A stretch of 64,000 nucleotides of DNA from Chondrilla cf. caribensis (GCA_964020155.1 OZ026564.1:2044955-2108954), one strand, 5' to 3'. Shown: positions 1-38,784, numbered from the stretch's first letter. A program made the numbers and translations. The notes: generated from the letters alone by a model not told the origin.

Positions 1-115
1 CAAGCCACGACAACAACTGGGAAGATTGGTCAGCTGCGCCTGGCGGGCGGTTGAAGACTTTAAGCTGTAATCATTTGGCTGTGAATGCAAGCGGCATTCA
101 ATCTGGTCTTGTGTG

Positions 116-25833
<25,718 letters not shown>

Positions 25834-26101
25834 GTATTGTGAATTGTTATTGACTCCACATTTCAAAATACCTGAATAGAACATTACTAAACACTAAGCT
25901 TGTTATTACTGTTTACTGTGTGATACTGCATTTTGCTAATTTTTTTCGAAAATAAGGATGTTAATCTTGTGTTTCTACTAACTGTAATAGCTGTATGAAT
26001 AGGTCACTTTATGTTGTTTGTAATTATGTTATATATATATGAGCACATAAGGTATTATATTTTATGAAAATTAGATATTAATAATAATATAATTATTAGT
26101 A

Positions 26102-26133
<32 letters not shown>

Positions 26134-27493
26134 TATGCATGCATGCGCTCAGTACATGCACTGAGCACATACTGTATCTATATTATGTATGTACAGTAGA
26201 AACTTGTTAAGACGAATACCCCTAAAACAATTCCTGCTTAACACGAACCACATTTTGAGCATTATTAATTTGGTTTGCTGTGGTAATGTACATGTAGTGA
26301 GTAAATCCTGATATAAAGAACATCTGATAACAAGATCCAGAACTGATTTTGTGGGTCCCTTATAGTTTTTTGGAACAAGTTTCCACTAGCTGTATATGCA
26401 CACTCACGTATACGTACATATAGCTTTAGTCATTGTGTTAGGACACTCAATCCCACAAAGGCACACCAAACACTAATAGCTATTCATTAATGATAATAAA
26501 TTAACATATCTAAACTTATAATTCACAGTATGTAGGGGTAGTTGTAATATAACTCCATGTGCAGGAGGCACAATCTTAAGCTTGTTACGTACTATAAATT
26601 CATTGTAGTATAATATGTGACACAGTGGGTCTTTGTCATGCAAATTATGCAAAATGAATACTATAATCAGTCGATCACAGAAGGTAGACAGGAATATACT
26701 GTATTATGGTAATTGAGAGCTAAACCATATACATAATAATGTATGTTCAAACAATTATTAATTATATAAATTTTTATTATAATACAGAATTGTACCGAGT
26801 AGTTTCCCTGAGAATAAGACCTGTGCATTGAAGTGTTAAAACACCAACACCGATACCAACGCATTCAGTATCCATGTGTATCCAAGTGTTGAACACCAAC
26901 ACCAACATCAACACTTTCAGTATCCATTGAAATAGGAATGTTCACTTTCAATATACTATACAATTAATTGTTCATTGAAGTTTTTCCTATTCAACAAAGT
27001 ACAGGTATATATCCTCCTAGTTTTGATGGACAGATGTGTGTGCCCTGCATGTGGCATGCACGAATGATGTGCATATGCATGTCAGCAGATATAACTGCAG
27101 TGCAAGTGACCAACAGACTGAGAAAAGGTGTATGATACCGATATCAATGAGATTTTTATAATCGAAATTTAATCAAGTAATTCAAGTGTGCTATGTCTGT
27201 ATACATTATACAGTAAATGGAGTTATGTATACAAGTATAATGACATATACTATGATAATTAATTACATTATATTATTAATTTTACTTGAAACATAATTAA
27301 AGTATTATAAATTAAGGGATTGCAGGGTTCCATTTCCATAATAATTTGGAATTCCAATATAGTAATATTGTAGTATTTGAAAGCTCAAAACATACTACAA
27401 ATATGTACATACACGCAAAGTTGAAAATTCGATTATAGACAACAGACAGAAATTCATGACACAGTACATCAAACATTACTTAGTAATGTGATG
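25834..27493. other. Intergenic region with one MITE
   Basis: No gene is seen. It contains a GCAC/CA run at 26101-26134 and an element at 26192-26394 with TACAGTAGAAACTTGTT and inverse AACAAGTTTCCACTAGCTGTA ends. The rest is AT-rich. The region separates convergent genes, so both 3' ends should fall here. Confidence 0.6.
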
Positions 27494-27499
27494 TTTATT
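27494..27499 (-). terminator. AATAAA polyadenylation signal
   Basis: AATAAA on the minus strand lies 50 bases past the stop codon of the WSC exon, a normal distance for a poly(A) signal. This supports 27549 as a true gene end. Confidence 0.6.
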
Positions 27500-27548
27500 A
27501 GTTGTTGAATGAAAGGATTGGACATACATACAGGATAAGTTTTACATA

Positions 27549-28223
27549 TTATAGTATTTTGTATACAGCTAAGCTGCTGAGTCCTCCACACACTTGATCA
27601 CGATGTTTTTGGCAACGCAAGTTACACTCACTACTGGCCACGGAAAAACGTTGCAAATTCCCATCCTTGACTTCTTTTACTTTCTCTCTAGACATGCAAT
27701 AGCAATTGCTCTCCTGCAGGCCAACATGAGAAAAACCGCTATTCAGACAAGAGTTTGCACATTCTTTAACGCTGACTGTACTCTTTCCACTGCTCCCAAG
27801 GTGAGGTATAATTTCTTGCTTGTAGCAACCGAGGTATGTGGCATCATAAGGTGTAACACGGTAGACACTATTAACTGACTGTCCTCCACAGATCTCATTT
27901 TTTTGAATCTGACAGGTATAGTTGCATTTTCCCTCAGGTAACTGCCCGTAAAGGCCGAACTCGTTGCCACAGTAGCACTGAAACCCTAATTGAAGACCAA
28001 AGTAGAAGAAATCTTTACAAAACTTCTTGCACTCATGAACGCTTCCGTGTTTGTCGGAGGAGTCGAAGCTTCCTATCAAATCCCTCATCCTAGCCGATGT
28101 GCTGTCTTGAAAGCAGCCAACATATCCATCTATGTTTGATGGAATTAAAGCAACTGTGTTATTATCTTCATCCCTTTCAAAAGATGGGCTTCTCCAGGTC
28201 TCAGCATGTCTTTGTTCAGAATC
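27549..28223 (-). other. Exon with two WSC domains
   Basis: The exon begins after a good acceptor (CATTGTACAG) in phase 0 and codes for 224 residues. The upstream continuation of the frame is AT-rich and closes at a stop without a convincing signal peptide, so this exon needs an upstream partner. WSC domains are cysteine-rich, putative carbohydrate-binding modules. Domain 1 runs from YVGCFQD to VNSVYRV and domain 2 from YLGCYKQ to the stop (VYKIL). Eight or more cysteines per domain are visible. Confidence 0.8.
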
Positions 28224-31200
28224 CTGTACAATGCGAATGTGATAACTAATACATTTCAACAACATTCGTACATACGCACATACACATATTATAAATAATA
28301 ATAAAGTAATAATTGAATAAAATTCAATCCGCAATCATTGTGCATACATGTTACATACCCATTAAGGTTATTACTATACAATGAATATTGTTAATCCACG
28401 GTTAATCTGCCAACAGCTTTATCCGCCATATTATTTTGAATTAAATTCACATTTATGGTTATGCTATACACATAATCCGTCCATCAAGCAAGCAATTCCA
28501 CTAGCACTTTTGTATGGGGTTTAGTGACAGATAATCTGCCCATTGTCAAGAAGCTGTGTTGGTGTAGAGCAAAAATGGCAGCAGAGCATTCAAAAGTTGA
28601 CTGAACAATGAAGCAGAAGAAGGATATTTGCAAAAACTGAGAGAGGAATCAGAAGACCTTGCACGAAATACTCACAGACCATTTCTCAAAGTGGACCCTA
28701 CAAATTGTGTGACAAATGGTAGGAGACATCCTGAAGAAGATCCATATAATATGTAATAGGTTAAAATATCCCCCGAAACCAATTGGAGAAATTAAAAAAC
28801 AAATATCAACTGTATTCCCATCAATATTCACACATAGTCACTAGTCTTGCTCTGCATTGAAGAGTAACATTTCAATTTAATGTGATCGATGCTGTAGCAC
28901 ATGTAATAGTTGCATCCCCTTTTTGGTCGGTACATATATGAAATCCCTATTTGATTACATATATGTACATGGGAAAATGTACTGAGGGGTGGGGAATCAG
29001 ATGATTAACCCTGGGTTGTGTCCTCAGATAATCAGCTGATATCCCCTAAGTACACTCCCATGTACATACTTACCAAAAGCGGGGTACAACTATTATGTAT
29101 CCTGTTCAATATCACCAAGTAGTAGTTGAGGTGAATTTGTTCATGACTTCAAACAAGACGATCTTCTCAAAGAGATGTAGATTGCTATCAACCCATTCAT
29201 TCGAGACAACACTAAAGAAGTACATGTATGCTTCTCTCAGAGGGCTCTGAGGCTGTTTATACATCCCAAACCAACAAGCCTCAGAATATTCATGGGCGAA
29301 TGAGGAAACTCGCCGAACCAACAAGCCTCAGGATACTTAGTAAACGAATAACAATTACTGCCGTGCAACGAAGTCTGTTAATTAATCAACACAACTAGCT
29401 CGGTTAAAATCTGGGCTCAGTGATGTACCTCGGTACATTGTAAATGCACTTCAGTCGGTCCCTTTGATCTTACATACGTACATAAGTGACGATATCACCC
29501 TTTGAGATATATTATGCATACATACCACATTTATACATGTGTTGCCTACTCAGGTTGGTTAGACAGATGCGTTTGTATCTCAAATATTATTAGTTTCACA
29601 TACAAAGCTTAAGTAAACTTTGGGTAAACATTGGTAGCAAGTCTGTCCCACAATTCATATAATATTATGTATAAAACTCTGTATAAGTCACCCGCAGTAT
29701 TATATATATAGATGTATGATTTTCTTTCGTTGTTGTTACTGAGAAACTCAATAATAGTTCCATAGGCAACTCCTCTCCCTCCATCTACATACAAACTCCT
29801 TCCTGCCCAGGGAGGCTTCAACTGAACATACGTACATCACACTAGTTAGTACCTAGTTAGTACCTAGTTAGTACCAGTCGTGTAACGTGTAATTCCCTAT
29901 TGCTATCACACACAAAGACTCACCTTGCCTAGATATGTAGAGTGCTCCGATATATGTTGGAATAGGTTTGGTGTCCTTTCGTATATTGCCTTTTTGAGCT
30001 TTTTGAACACAAATGTCGGTACAAGGAGATCAACTGGCCAATACCACGGTTTTTCAAGCAACATGTCAACAACTGCTTCCACAACAGATATATGATACAA
30101 CCATGCACATGCACCCCACACACTTCTGTTACGAGTGTCAGTTGCCTTTGTTGTACTCCATGTTCTTCGCGTGGAGGAGTAAAACGTAAGTAGACCCCAG
30201 TTTCGTATATCTGCCGCGAAATATTTCACTTTCTTCAAGACATTTTTAGCTGGAGTCACATCATCCTCTAGCACCAAGTTATACGTAGCATTGTACTTGA
30301 AAAGAGCTTGCAAAATTGTACTGTAGTCTAAAACTGAACAAAATTAGGTGTCATCAAATTAATTGAATATACATACATACATAATGTACACACAATCAGA
30401 CACATATGCGCATATTATACGTATATATGAGCATACGTACTTAGGTACGTACATTATTATGCATTTACCATACCTTAGGTATAGAGATTAAGAAACATTT
30501 TCAAGTTTCAATTTGAAACAAAATGGAGTGCATGCATACAGTACAGTACGTATATACGTACAGCACTGTATACATAAGTTAGTGGATGTACATATGTACG
30601 TAGTATGCACATACAGATATACGTACTAGAAATATTTGTTGTGTTGTGTCTGATTTTACTCATAAATGAAAGATAAACTATAGCTCATACCATGCATTGG
30701 AATGTATTTTAACACAGTTATTAGAGGTTCATTTCATGTTTGGTTTGTAGGTGGGAAGGTGCACACCACATGTCAAGCTACAGGAAATGAAATCAACTAT
30801 CATACCCATGTGAAATAGAAGTGCTTGGGGAACCAGTATAAGTAGCAGCATTGTGTCTGAAGGGCCTAATAATTATTACTGTCACAGGAAATAGGAAGCA
30901 CATTAAAACTGCAGTGGTAACTGACTCGTATCTCAAATACACAGCAATTACATACAGTACATGTAGTTACAGTGACTAATGGCGATTATACAATCAATTT
31001 TGTACAAGGGGCTGTAATACACAAACACAGTACCTTATCTAATAGGTTAGGGCAACTAGCCAAGATCCATGTACGTACTCTGTTTTCAGGTCAAGTAGTC
31101 ATCTGTTTACTCATAACAATTTCAGATACAGCAATAAATCATGACCAAGTATGCCATTACTTATGTTATTATTGGTACATGTTCAATAGTATATCATCAC

Positions 31201-33212
31201 CACAACATAAACAGACATGTATGTATGTTTATGTTGTGGTGATGATATACTATTGAACATTTACTATTAATAACATAAGTAATGGCATACTTGGTCATGA
31301 TTTAATGCAACATATATAAGCATAAATATATTATGTCTGTTTATGTTGTGGTGATGATATACTATTGAACATGTACCAATAATAACATAAGTAATGGCAT
31401 ACTTGATCATGATTTATTGCTGTATCTGAAATTGTTATATGAGTAAACAGATGACTACTTGACCTGAAAACAGAAGTACGTACATGGATCTTGTCTAGTT
31501 GCCCTAACCTATTAGATAAGGTACTGTGTTTGTGGGAAATCATACAATGACTTGCATATCGCCTATGTCCTCTACAGCTGTCATTAGTATCACCACATAG
31601 TGTGTAACCTGTAAAGTGCACTGGGAAAAAAGAAGCCTTGTATGTACCTAACAGACCTGTCCAATGAATTTACATGTATGGCTTCTCTACAATGTGAGCA
31701 GTTACATCTGTTCAATGTGCTGATTTTCTACAGTCTTTTCGGTTGTTAAGGAATTTCTCCTTATTATTGGATATAGTAGCTACTAACCTTCCTTGGATTC
31801 AGGTTAAAGATACCCTGACATATATATATATACATTCCACATTTTAGGATTGTATAGGATTCTTATGTGGGTATAGACGCACATAATATAATGTATGGCC
31901 ACCAACACTGAAAATGATAAAAAACATACATAGTACAGTACAGTTATGCTTCAGACCTTCACTGCAATAAGACATGTTGGACAAATTCTTTAGCTAGTCT
32001 ATGTCGTGAACATTCATCATTTAATGTACTTTCCACATACATACATACATACGTGGAGTAACAACTTGAACAAAGAATACAATAAGGGGGCTGACAGTAA
32101 ACAGTGTGTCAAGCAAGCTGTACTGATGTCAAAATAGCAGTAGTCTCAAGTGACCAAGTTCTATACCTATCATTTCTTTCGCAAAGGAGAGATTGTCAGT
32201 GGTTTATTCTCCATACAGAGGAAGGAAAGTGTGTGAGAATTTGTCTGGCTATACTAGACAAATTGATTTGGGAATAATTCATTGTCGCACTTTCAAGATG
32301 TCTTAATGCACCACAAAGATTGCATTGTTCCCAACAACCTACAAGTGGTATCGAATGCAATACACTTTTGTCACCCAACACACACACACGTGGAACCATA
32401 ATCAATCCAATAAGAAACTAATCTCATCTATAGCCTAACCAATTTGACCCTGTTAGCCATATTTAAAGGCACTTGTATTACCTCGTGTCCCCAGTTACTA
32501 CGTCTCACTAGTATATACTTCATGTACTAGTCACTGACAGTTAAAATTTGACAGTTATCATAGACTTGTAGTTTGAAGTGTAAATATAATATTATAAGCA
32601 TACATCTTATGTCAGCCATCGCCCAAAACCGAGCTGCATTGACCGTACGTCGGGGAACAGATTGCGATGCTGTTGCTCACCTTGCTTGGTTCGCCATATA
32701 GTCCGCTCCATGGAGTCGCCTCGTGTGTCCTTGATATTCTCTGCCTGCGCCTGTGGGTACGGATTTCTCTCCACGATTACTTCTATTCCATACCTCTCCT
32801 TGTAGTCGTAGAGGAAGCGTAAGATTTCCTCGTCACACGAGGTATCAAATGCAACGTGAACAAGAATCACCGTATCTACCGGTACTTCTTCGGAATATAA
32901 ATCTTCTAATAGACGATAAATTGTAGGAGGGTTCCTTTTGGCGACCGATATTCCTACTGCTAGCTTATAATTTATCGAGGTCTTGGTTGTGGTTGACTGT
33001 TCCAGAGTATCTATCAGTTTAAGACTCTGTAGAACACGCTCCGCTCCGGAGTCCTCAAATCGGGACAAGTACTTGATCTTCGGTGAGGACTCCTCTCTTG
33101 CCGTTTCATTGGACTTTACACCTGATGTTATTCTTAAAATGAGTAATGTCACGGTAAGCAAAAAATTTAGAAGAAGAAAGAGGAATAAGATTCGCTTCCC
33201 GATTCTCCACAT
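27549..33212 (-). CDS. MGAT4/GT54-type glycosyltransferase, probable fusion to two WSC domains
   Basis: The model joins exons 32681-33212, 29924-30327 and 27549-28223 (536 residues; phases 1 and 0). The start ATG at 33212 gives a short cytoplasmic end and one membrane helix (ILFLFLLLNFLLTVTLLIL), a Golgi type II topology. Exon 1 has KLAVGISVAKR and ends WRTKQ; exon 2 continues DYSTILQALF, then VLEDDV (acidic, residues 198-200, likely metal/UDP-sugar site) and NLFQHISEHSTYLGK. These match N-acetylglucosaminyltransferase IV (MGAT4, GT54), which adds beta-1,4-GlcNAc branches to N-glycans. The last exon holds two WSC domains (CF.....C..C and CGG patterns, starting GYVGCF and YLGCY). An alternative last exon (29609-29821) gives a 382-residue enzyme without WSC. 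The GT call is firm; the join to WSC is inferred from phase and the lack of a separate start. The substrate is not provable here. Confidence 0.65.
29609..29821 (-). other. Alternative terminal exon of the glycosyltransferase
   Basis: It follows a TTCAG acceptor, opens in phase 0 and reads LKPPWAGRSLYVDGG before a stop at 29609-29611. HSTYLGK joined to LKPPW resembles the MGAT4 continuation after the QH..HSS.AGK motif only weakly. The second half is AT-rich and may simply be read-through intron. Confidence 0.35.
31020..31534. repeat. 0.5 kb hairpin: two ~200-base inverted arms plus a partial third copy
   Basis: The left arm (31020-31217; starts CACAAACACAGTACCTTATC) is the inverse of 31333-31534 (ends GGTACTGTGTTTGTG) with few mismatches. 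Between them, 31217-31306 repeats the inner part of the right arm. The structure lies in intron 1 of the glycosyltransferase gene and has no recognisable coding content. Confidence 0.85.
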
Positions 33213-33407
33213 TGTAGCACCGGCAAACTTCACTTCTTTGATCGGTTAATTTTCCTCCGGATTTACTTCTTCTGTCCTATAAGGTTAGACCAGCAGCAAG
33301 TTGTCAACTACTCATAAATGGGTTAGCCCGGCATTAGCGGTCATGATAATCGAATATTACGCCCCTTCAGATATTATGTAAGGTGGATTATTGGAAGATA
33401 TACTAGA

Positions 33408-33599
33408 CTACCTGATCAATTTCCGGACAAGTCTATTTCCGGACACTCGTATCTTCCTGAATGCTGGAGCTACAGATTTACTTGAAACAAGTACCGTTTT
33501 GTAGCTCTTTTTCCTCTTAGCGAAGTCTATGACTTTGGCTTGAAAGAAGTATTTCGTCGCTTTGTAGCACGCATTTTTGTTAGTGTCCGTAGAATACAT
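33408..33599 (-). CDS. Small basic open frame (63 codons), uncertain
   Basis: It starts with ATG and is rich in Lys/Arg (RKKSYKTVLV, VSGNRLVRKLIR). It uses CpG-containing codons more than the AT-rich surroundings, which hints at real coding. It lies 200 bases upstream of the glycosyltransferase start on the same strand. No family is recognised; it could be an exon, a small gene or chance. Confidence 0.25.
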   Translation of the reverse strand: MYSTDTNKNACYKATKYFFQAKVIDFAKRKKSYKTVLVSSKSVAPAFRKIRVSGNRLVRKLIR

Positions 33600-34235
33600 A
33601 GGTTATAAATTAAATTTGGTAGTTAGCAAAAAATACAAAGTATTTACCAATAATTCTTAGTACTGTGTGCCCTGTTATAACTCATAGTGGTATTTCTTTG
33701 CTGTGTCGCTGTACTGTGCGCTCAATCAGGAACAACTTACCAACAAATTGAAACCACATGATATCATGATCAGTGTCTCAATTGCAAAGTGTTATGCTCA
33801 TTAACAATGAATAATATCAAAGGGCAATGTGTGAGATAATGCTTATGCTTGCATGAGAGCATGAGATCAGCACTGAATATGTGAGTCTCACGCATTATGC
33901 GTGAGCTGACATGTCTGCACATGTATTGAATGCAAGTTAATGATCTTGAGTTCATCATGCCTCGCTTGAAGCAACTTCAAAGTTGTCAATCTGTTGGTTG
34001 GATTGGTGTGAGGATCTGCATCCACATGTGCACATCACTGCTGATCTCAGGAGTGAATAGGCAAGCAGGCCTCTAATAAAAGTGATAGTTATTGAGTGGC
34101 ACTTTTTCTGATGGACTGCTATCATTGATGCAAGCTTTTTATAGACTAGCTACCTCCAATGTGGGACCCATTCCCCCTCATGTGGAGAAAACTAGTGGGG
34201 TAAATGACCCCTGTTCCACCTCTCTAATTCTCTCT

Positions 34236-35744
34236 TCATGCGTCCTCCTCTTTTCCTGCTCCTTCTGGCGGTAGAGTGCTGGAGGGGCAGTGGTACGCAA
34301 GCTTGGTGCTAATGGGTTGAAGACACTTACATCCAAAATCTTGTGCCACTATGTCTAGTCTTGCCCCATTCTCTCTGTTGGCGGATCTCAGAGAGATGAC
34401 TTCATTGGTCAATGGTTGGAGCAAAGGTTCAATTTCAACTCCTTTATATACCTCCTCCATTAGGCTAGCTGTGATGTCACGTAGCTCGTTATGCCTCCAT
34501 ATTGGGGAGCCTCAATGTCTGCAGCTTAGAGCATGTTCAATGCTGAAGGAGTGGGCACATATGCAAACATTGGGCAGGTGCTTGGTCTGCGGCCATATTG
34601 CAGACATAAGATGTCACAAAATTCACCATTGTTAAAGGCAAATCCATGTTCTTTGATGGGTAATACAGATAGCCAACTTGACCCACCCTTTTCCTGTGCC
34701 AAAGCCAATGATCTCTGTAGCAAGGGATTCAGATTCTTTAAGACCTCTTCACATCTCTCCATGATCTCTGCATTTCTATTTAATTTTTGTGTTACTTGTT
34801 TCTTTGTTTTCCCAAGATCTGCATTGGACTCAGAGGAGGTAAGTTTGCATGTTTTCTTTGACAAGTAATGACAGTGGGGCTGTGATTTTCTGGGATGCTT
34901 CATAGCGTTTATTGGCTTGTGTTGTTGGATTGGGTATACCCAACCCTCCTAGCTGAACAGGAAGAGCCAGTAGTTCACGTTGAGCATCACCGAAGGCAGT
35001 TCCTCCAATCAATGCTGGAATAAACTTGTGTCATATAACCTCTTCTAATGGTTGAAGGAGATGTCCTATGTTCTTGCATGTTCTGGATAGGAAAGTCCAT
35101 TTGTGTGTCATACCATGGGTGAATGCTGCATATGCTGAATGTGGTTGAGAGATAGCGACATCTGATAGGTTTAAAAGCCTTTTCATCCACAATGTGACTT
35201 TTGTCTTCGTATCTGTGTAAGGGGATATACCAAGCATGCCTCCAAGGTAGCGATGTCTTTCTGTTGTGATTTGGATTTCACTGTTGTTGAATGTAGCAAG
35301 GACCTTATAGTACACTGCTTCTTTCATTATAATCCACGTTTTTGAAGCATTAGGGTAGTAGCCAAATTTAGAACCAATGAGGTTGAGCTTATCCCACCAT
35401 GATTTACGATGCTCATGGTTTGAAGCTGCAGAGGCATCATCAGCATACCATATCTGGTGCACCTTATCAATTTGTAAGTGTTGGATGAGTGGGGCTGATG
35501 CGATGGCATACATAGCCATCGCAAGGGGGTCCCCCTGTCTGGTGCCTTCTTGGGAAATGATGGTTTCCCCACTGATAAACATCTGGACATCTGATCGAGA
35601 GGTATTGATGAGGGTAGTGGCCAAGGATAGGCACAAAACAGCAATATTGCATGATGCAACTTTCTTGTTGAAGTTGTTGAAAGCATTCTTAGCATCTATT
35701 AAGAGAACTCCATCGGTTGAAGCATCTGATAGAATGTCGTACAT
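34236..35744 (-). pseudogene. Decayed non-LTR reverse transcriptase fragment
   Basis: The frame at 35744-35031 holds a reverse-transcriptase core: GVLLIDAKNAFNN (catalytic Asp), GTRQGDPLAMAMYA and WYADDASA (the Y-x-D-D box). A TGA at 35031-35033 interrupts the same frame, which continues as HKFIPALIGGTAFGDAQREL, LPVQLGGLGIPNP. A frameshift near 34860 leads to QKLNR...ALAQEKGGSSWL and another to EPLLQPLTNEV...NGARLDIVAQDF, a restriction-endonuclease-like tail found in metazoan elements of this family. Several frameshifts and at least one nonsense codon show it is dead. The 5' part is missing. Confidence 0.85.
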
Positions 35745-35762
35745 CAGCTATCATTTATCCTG

Positions 35763-36300
35763 CACTGCAGTTCAGATACCCTTCAAACACCAACAAACCT
35801 ACGTCGCTGGAAAATCCAAATAAGTGCCCCGTGTGAACTGTGCAATGCCTCACAGGCAACAGCTCCGCACATCCTCAATGGATGTAAACAGGCACTTGAA
35901 GATGGGCATTACCCGTGGAGATATGACTCAGTGGTACTGAAAAATTGTGACAGAATTGAGGAACCTCCTCCCAGCGTCAAATTCAATCACTACAGGTCTA
36001 CCCAATCTCAGGGCAGATGAATCCCCACCAGCAACAGTCCCACCACAGCTTCTGTGTACGTCCGCCAGACCAGACATCGTTATTTGTAATGACAATGTAG
36101 TTCAAATTATTGAACTTACAGTTTGCTCTAACAACACCAGCGCCATGATGGTAGCCAAAAGAAGGAAGGAATGCAAGAAACTCCATCATGCATCATTAAA
36201 TGACCTGATGAGGAGAGACATCAGGGCCAGTTCTCTAGATCTGACAATTGAAATAGCTTGGTGCTCTATAGGACACCACCCGCCAGGACTTCCACACTGA
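35763..36300 (+). pseudogene. C-terminal fragment of a second reverse-transcriptase element
   Basis: The plus strand reads LQTPTNLRRWKI, then a zinc-knuckle-like CELCNASQATAPHILNGC, and PWRYDSVVL. After a frameshift near 35990 it reads ATVPPQLLCTSARPDIVI, then VVQIIELTV, a nuclease-like RPD...E-L-T tail seen in other metazoan non-LTR elements. It stops at 36298-36300. It lies head to head with the minus-strand fragment, about 20 bases away, and belongs to a different element lineage. Confidence 0.8.
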
Positions 36301-37551
36301 CTAGCCTCACTTCTTGAGATGAATTCGCAACATCAGGAAGCAGTCAAAATATCAATTTCATCATCCCAAATAATCTTTTGAGCCACAGGCTGCCAGAATA
36401 GGGAACTAAACAAACCATTATTGCAATGATCATTGTTTGAGATTAATTTTTATACCAGGTATAAGTATACGGTAATCATTTTCATGCCTTATATGCCCTA
36501 ACTTCCAATTGATCACGAATTGGGAAATGGTCTGTTGTTATCAATGGTCCCGTGTGCTCACCTTGTTGTGATTTGTGCTTCGCCTAACCTTTGAAAGCTG
36601 TTCAGTGAAGCGTTTACTGCCAGACTAGGGTTACGACTAGGGTTATAGCTGACTATTTGAAAGTGATGTACTCCTAGACTGAAGGATAATGGGTAGCTAG
36701 GATTCCCAGACTGAAGGATCACGGACCTGATCATGGTCTGACCTGTTAGCAATTTAGTTTCTATCCCTTGTCGTTGAGTTGTGGTACCTGCGTGTATGTG
36801 TGTGTGTGGGGGGTGTATGTGTGTGCGTGTGTGGGTGTGTCGGATTTGCATGTATTTTGTTCGTGTTTTTCATTTATGCATGGGATGGCCATGGGTATGT
36901 GGGTTAGTTGTGTGTATGCATGAATCCACATGTGTATAATATTATGTATGTCTGTGTGTGGGCCGGTTGGTTGGTTGTGTGTATGTGCATGTGCAGTGTA
37001 CATAGTATGTTTGTAAATGTGTCCTTGTCCTTGCCTTGATAGTGAGTATAATAATATGTATGCCCTCAAATCAAAAGAAGTGACTTTCAACAATATTATT
37101 CTCAAGTATTTGTATTGTTTTTTTCATAATATATGCTACCAGTGAATTTTCCTATATTCAACATGTACGTAAATAGGTGATTTGTTACATTCTGTCCAAG
37201 TGCACACTAGGTCCTCTGAACATGCCTGTGTAACACTCTACTATTGGTTCCTTGTTTGTTGGAAGTAGAGCTGTGTTATTCATTATCATGCCTCAATCCT
37301 CACCAATATGGTACACTGCACTGATGATAGCCAATTGGGCTGAAACAGTGTTATGAACATGTATGACTGTTACGTAGCTACTATCATCAGATATTAGCTT
37401 GTTATGCATGTTTGTAGCACTGTCTGCAGTTCCTTGATTAGTGGGTTGGAGCCTATTGTATTGTGTGTGTTTGGGTGTGTGTATGCACTGTGTATATCAT
37501 GACTGAGTGAATCATTCGTGGTCAAAGATGCAACTGTGCTTGCGTGTGTGT

Positions 37552-37592
<41 letters not shown>

Positions 37593-37669
37593 TGTGTGTG
37601 TGTGCGTGTGTGTGCACGTGTGTGTGTGTGTGTGTGTGCGTGTGTTGTGTGTGTGTGTGTGTGTGTCTC

Positions 37670-37703
<34 letters not shown>

Positions 37704-37903
37704 TGTGTGCATGTTTATGTGTCTGTATGTGTGATGAGCATACTGATAGTTGTGGCTAGAGATGCATGTGTGTACGCATGTGCTTGTGTGCATAAGTGTG
37801 CATTTGTCCATGTGTGTCACTTGTATATGCGCATATTAGTGTGGGTATATGCGTGTGAGTAAGTATGTGTCTGTGTATTATGTGTGTTTGTGTGACACTG
37901 TTG

Positions 37904-37940
<37 letters not shown>

Positions 37941-38700
37941 ATTTGTGTGTGTGCATGTGCACATGTATGCGTACACACGCACAATATAGTTATTTTTATA
38001 TAGTACTGGACATATATGTGTACAAATCATTTTTTATCTTTGTTAATTTATTATTTTTTGTTATGATTTCTCTTGTTTTTGTCATTTACTTCAATAGAAC
38101 ACTGTGTTCACAAACTAAAAATTGAATTCATGCGGTTGTACGTACTCCGCCAATACTACCTTCATTTTGTTGACTCAGGTGTTTTTTGTCCCAATCTTAT
38201 ATTTTTTCAGCTTTTAATCTTGGCTTTCTGGCTTCCACCTATGTAAGGTGTTGATGGTGTTGATGACTTATTATTGTACAGTATCTGTATAAATGAATCT
38301 GAAAATGAATACACCGTTTATACTATCAACATCATATTCAATGAGCTCGAGGACATCAGGGACATCACTTGTTTCAAAGTACTGGTTGCCCAACGTTCAA
38401 TGTATTGCTCCTCCTTTATGGGTTCATGGGACATTGGTGTGATGTTGATGATTAGGTATGATTGATGATTGACTAGTGGGTTGATTGGGGGGTACTGATC
38501 TATAAATGGCTGGGTAGGGGTACCTTTACCATGAATATCGCATATTATGATTATTGAAATTGTTATTACAAACTTCATGGTAGTATAATAGTACGTACGT
38601 ATGTTGCCAATACAATAATAAATCCACAAAATTTCACGCTGATCTACTACATAGTATTATAGTTAATAGACACACTTATGTATGCATACATGCATGTACA
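36301..38700. other. Intergenic, dominated by GT microsatellites
   Basis: No gene is seen. GT-rich tracts occur around 36790-36840, 37543-37745 (compound GT/GC/GA) and 37904-37975, giving spurious open frames on both strands. Confidence 0.8.
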
Positions 38701-38703
38701 TAC

Positions 38704-38706
<3 letters not shown>

Positions 38707-38784
<78 letters not shown>
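38707..38784. repeat. (CA)n microsatellite
   Basis: An almost pure CA run of about 78 bases. Confidence 0.95.

Noticed and set aside
28224..28334. A signal anchor directly upstream of the WSC exon (hydrophobic IITLLLFIICVCAY)
   Set aside because: The frame has no ATG before the hydrophobic stretch, has a stop immediately upstream, and is AT-rich as expected for the intron before a good acceptor.
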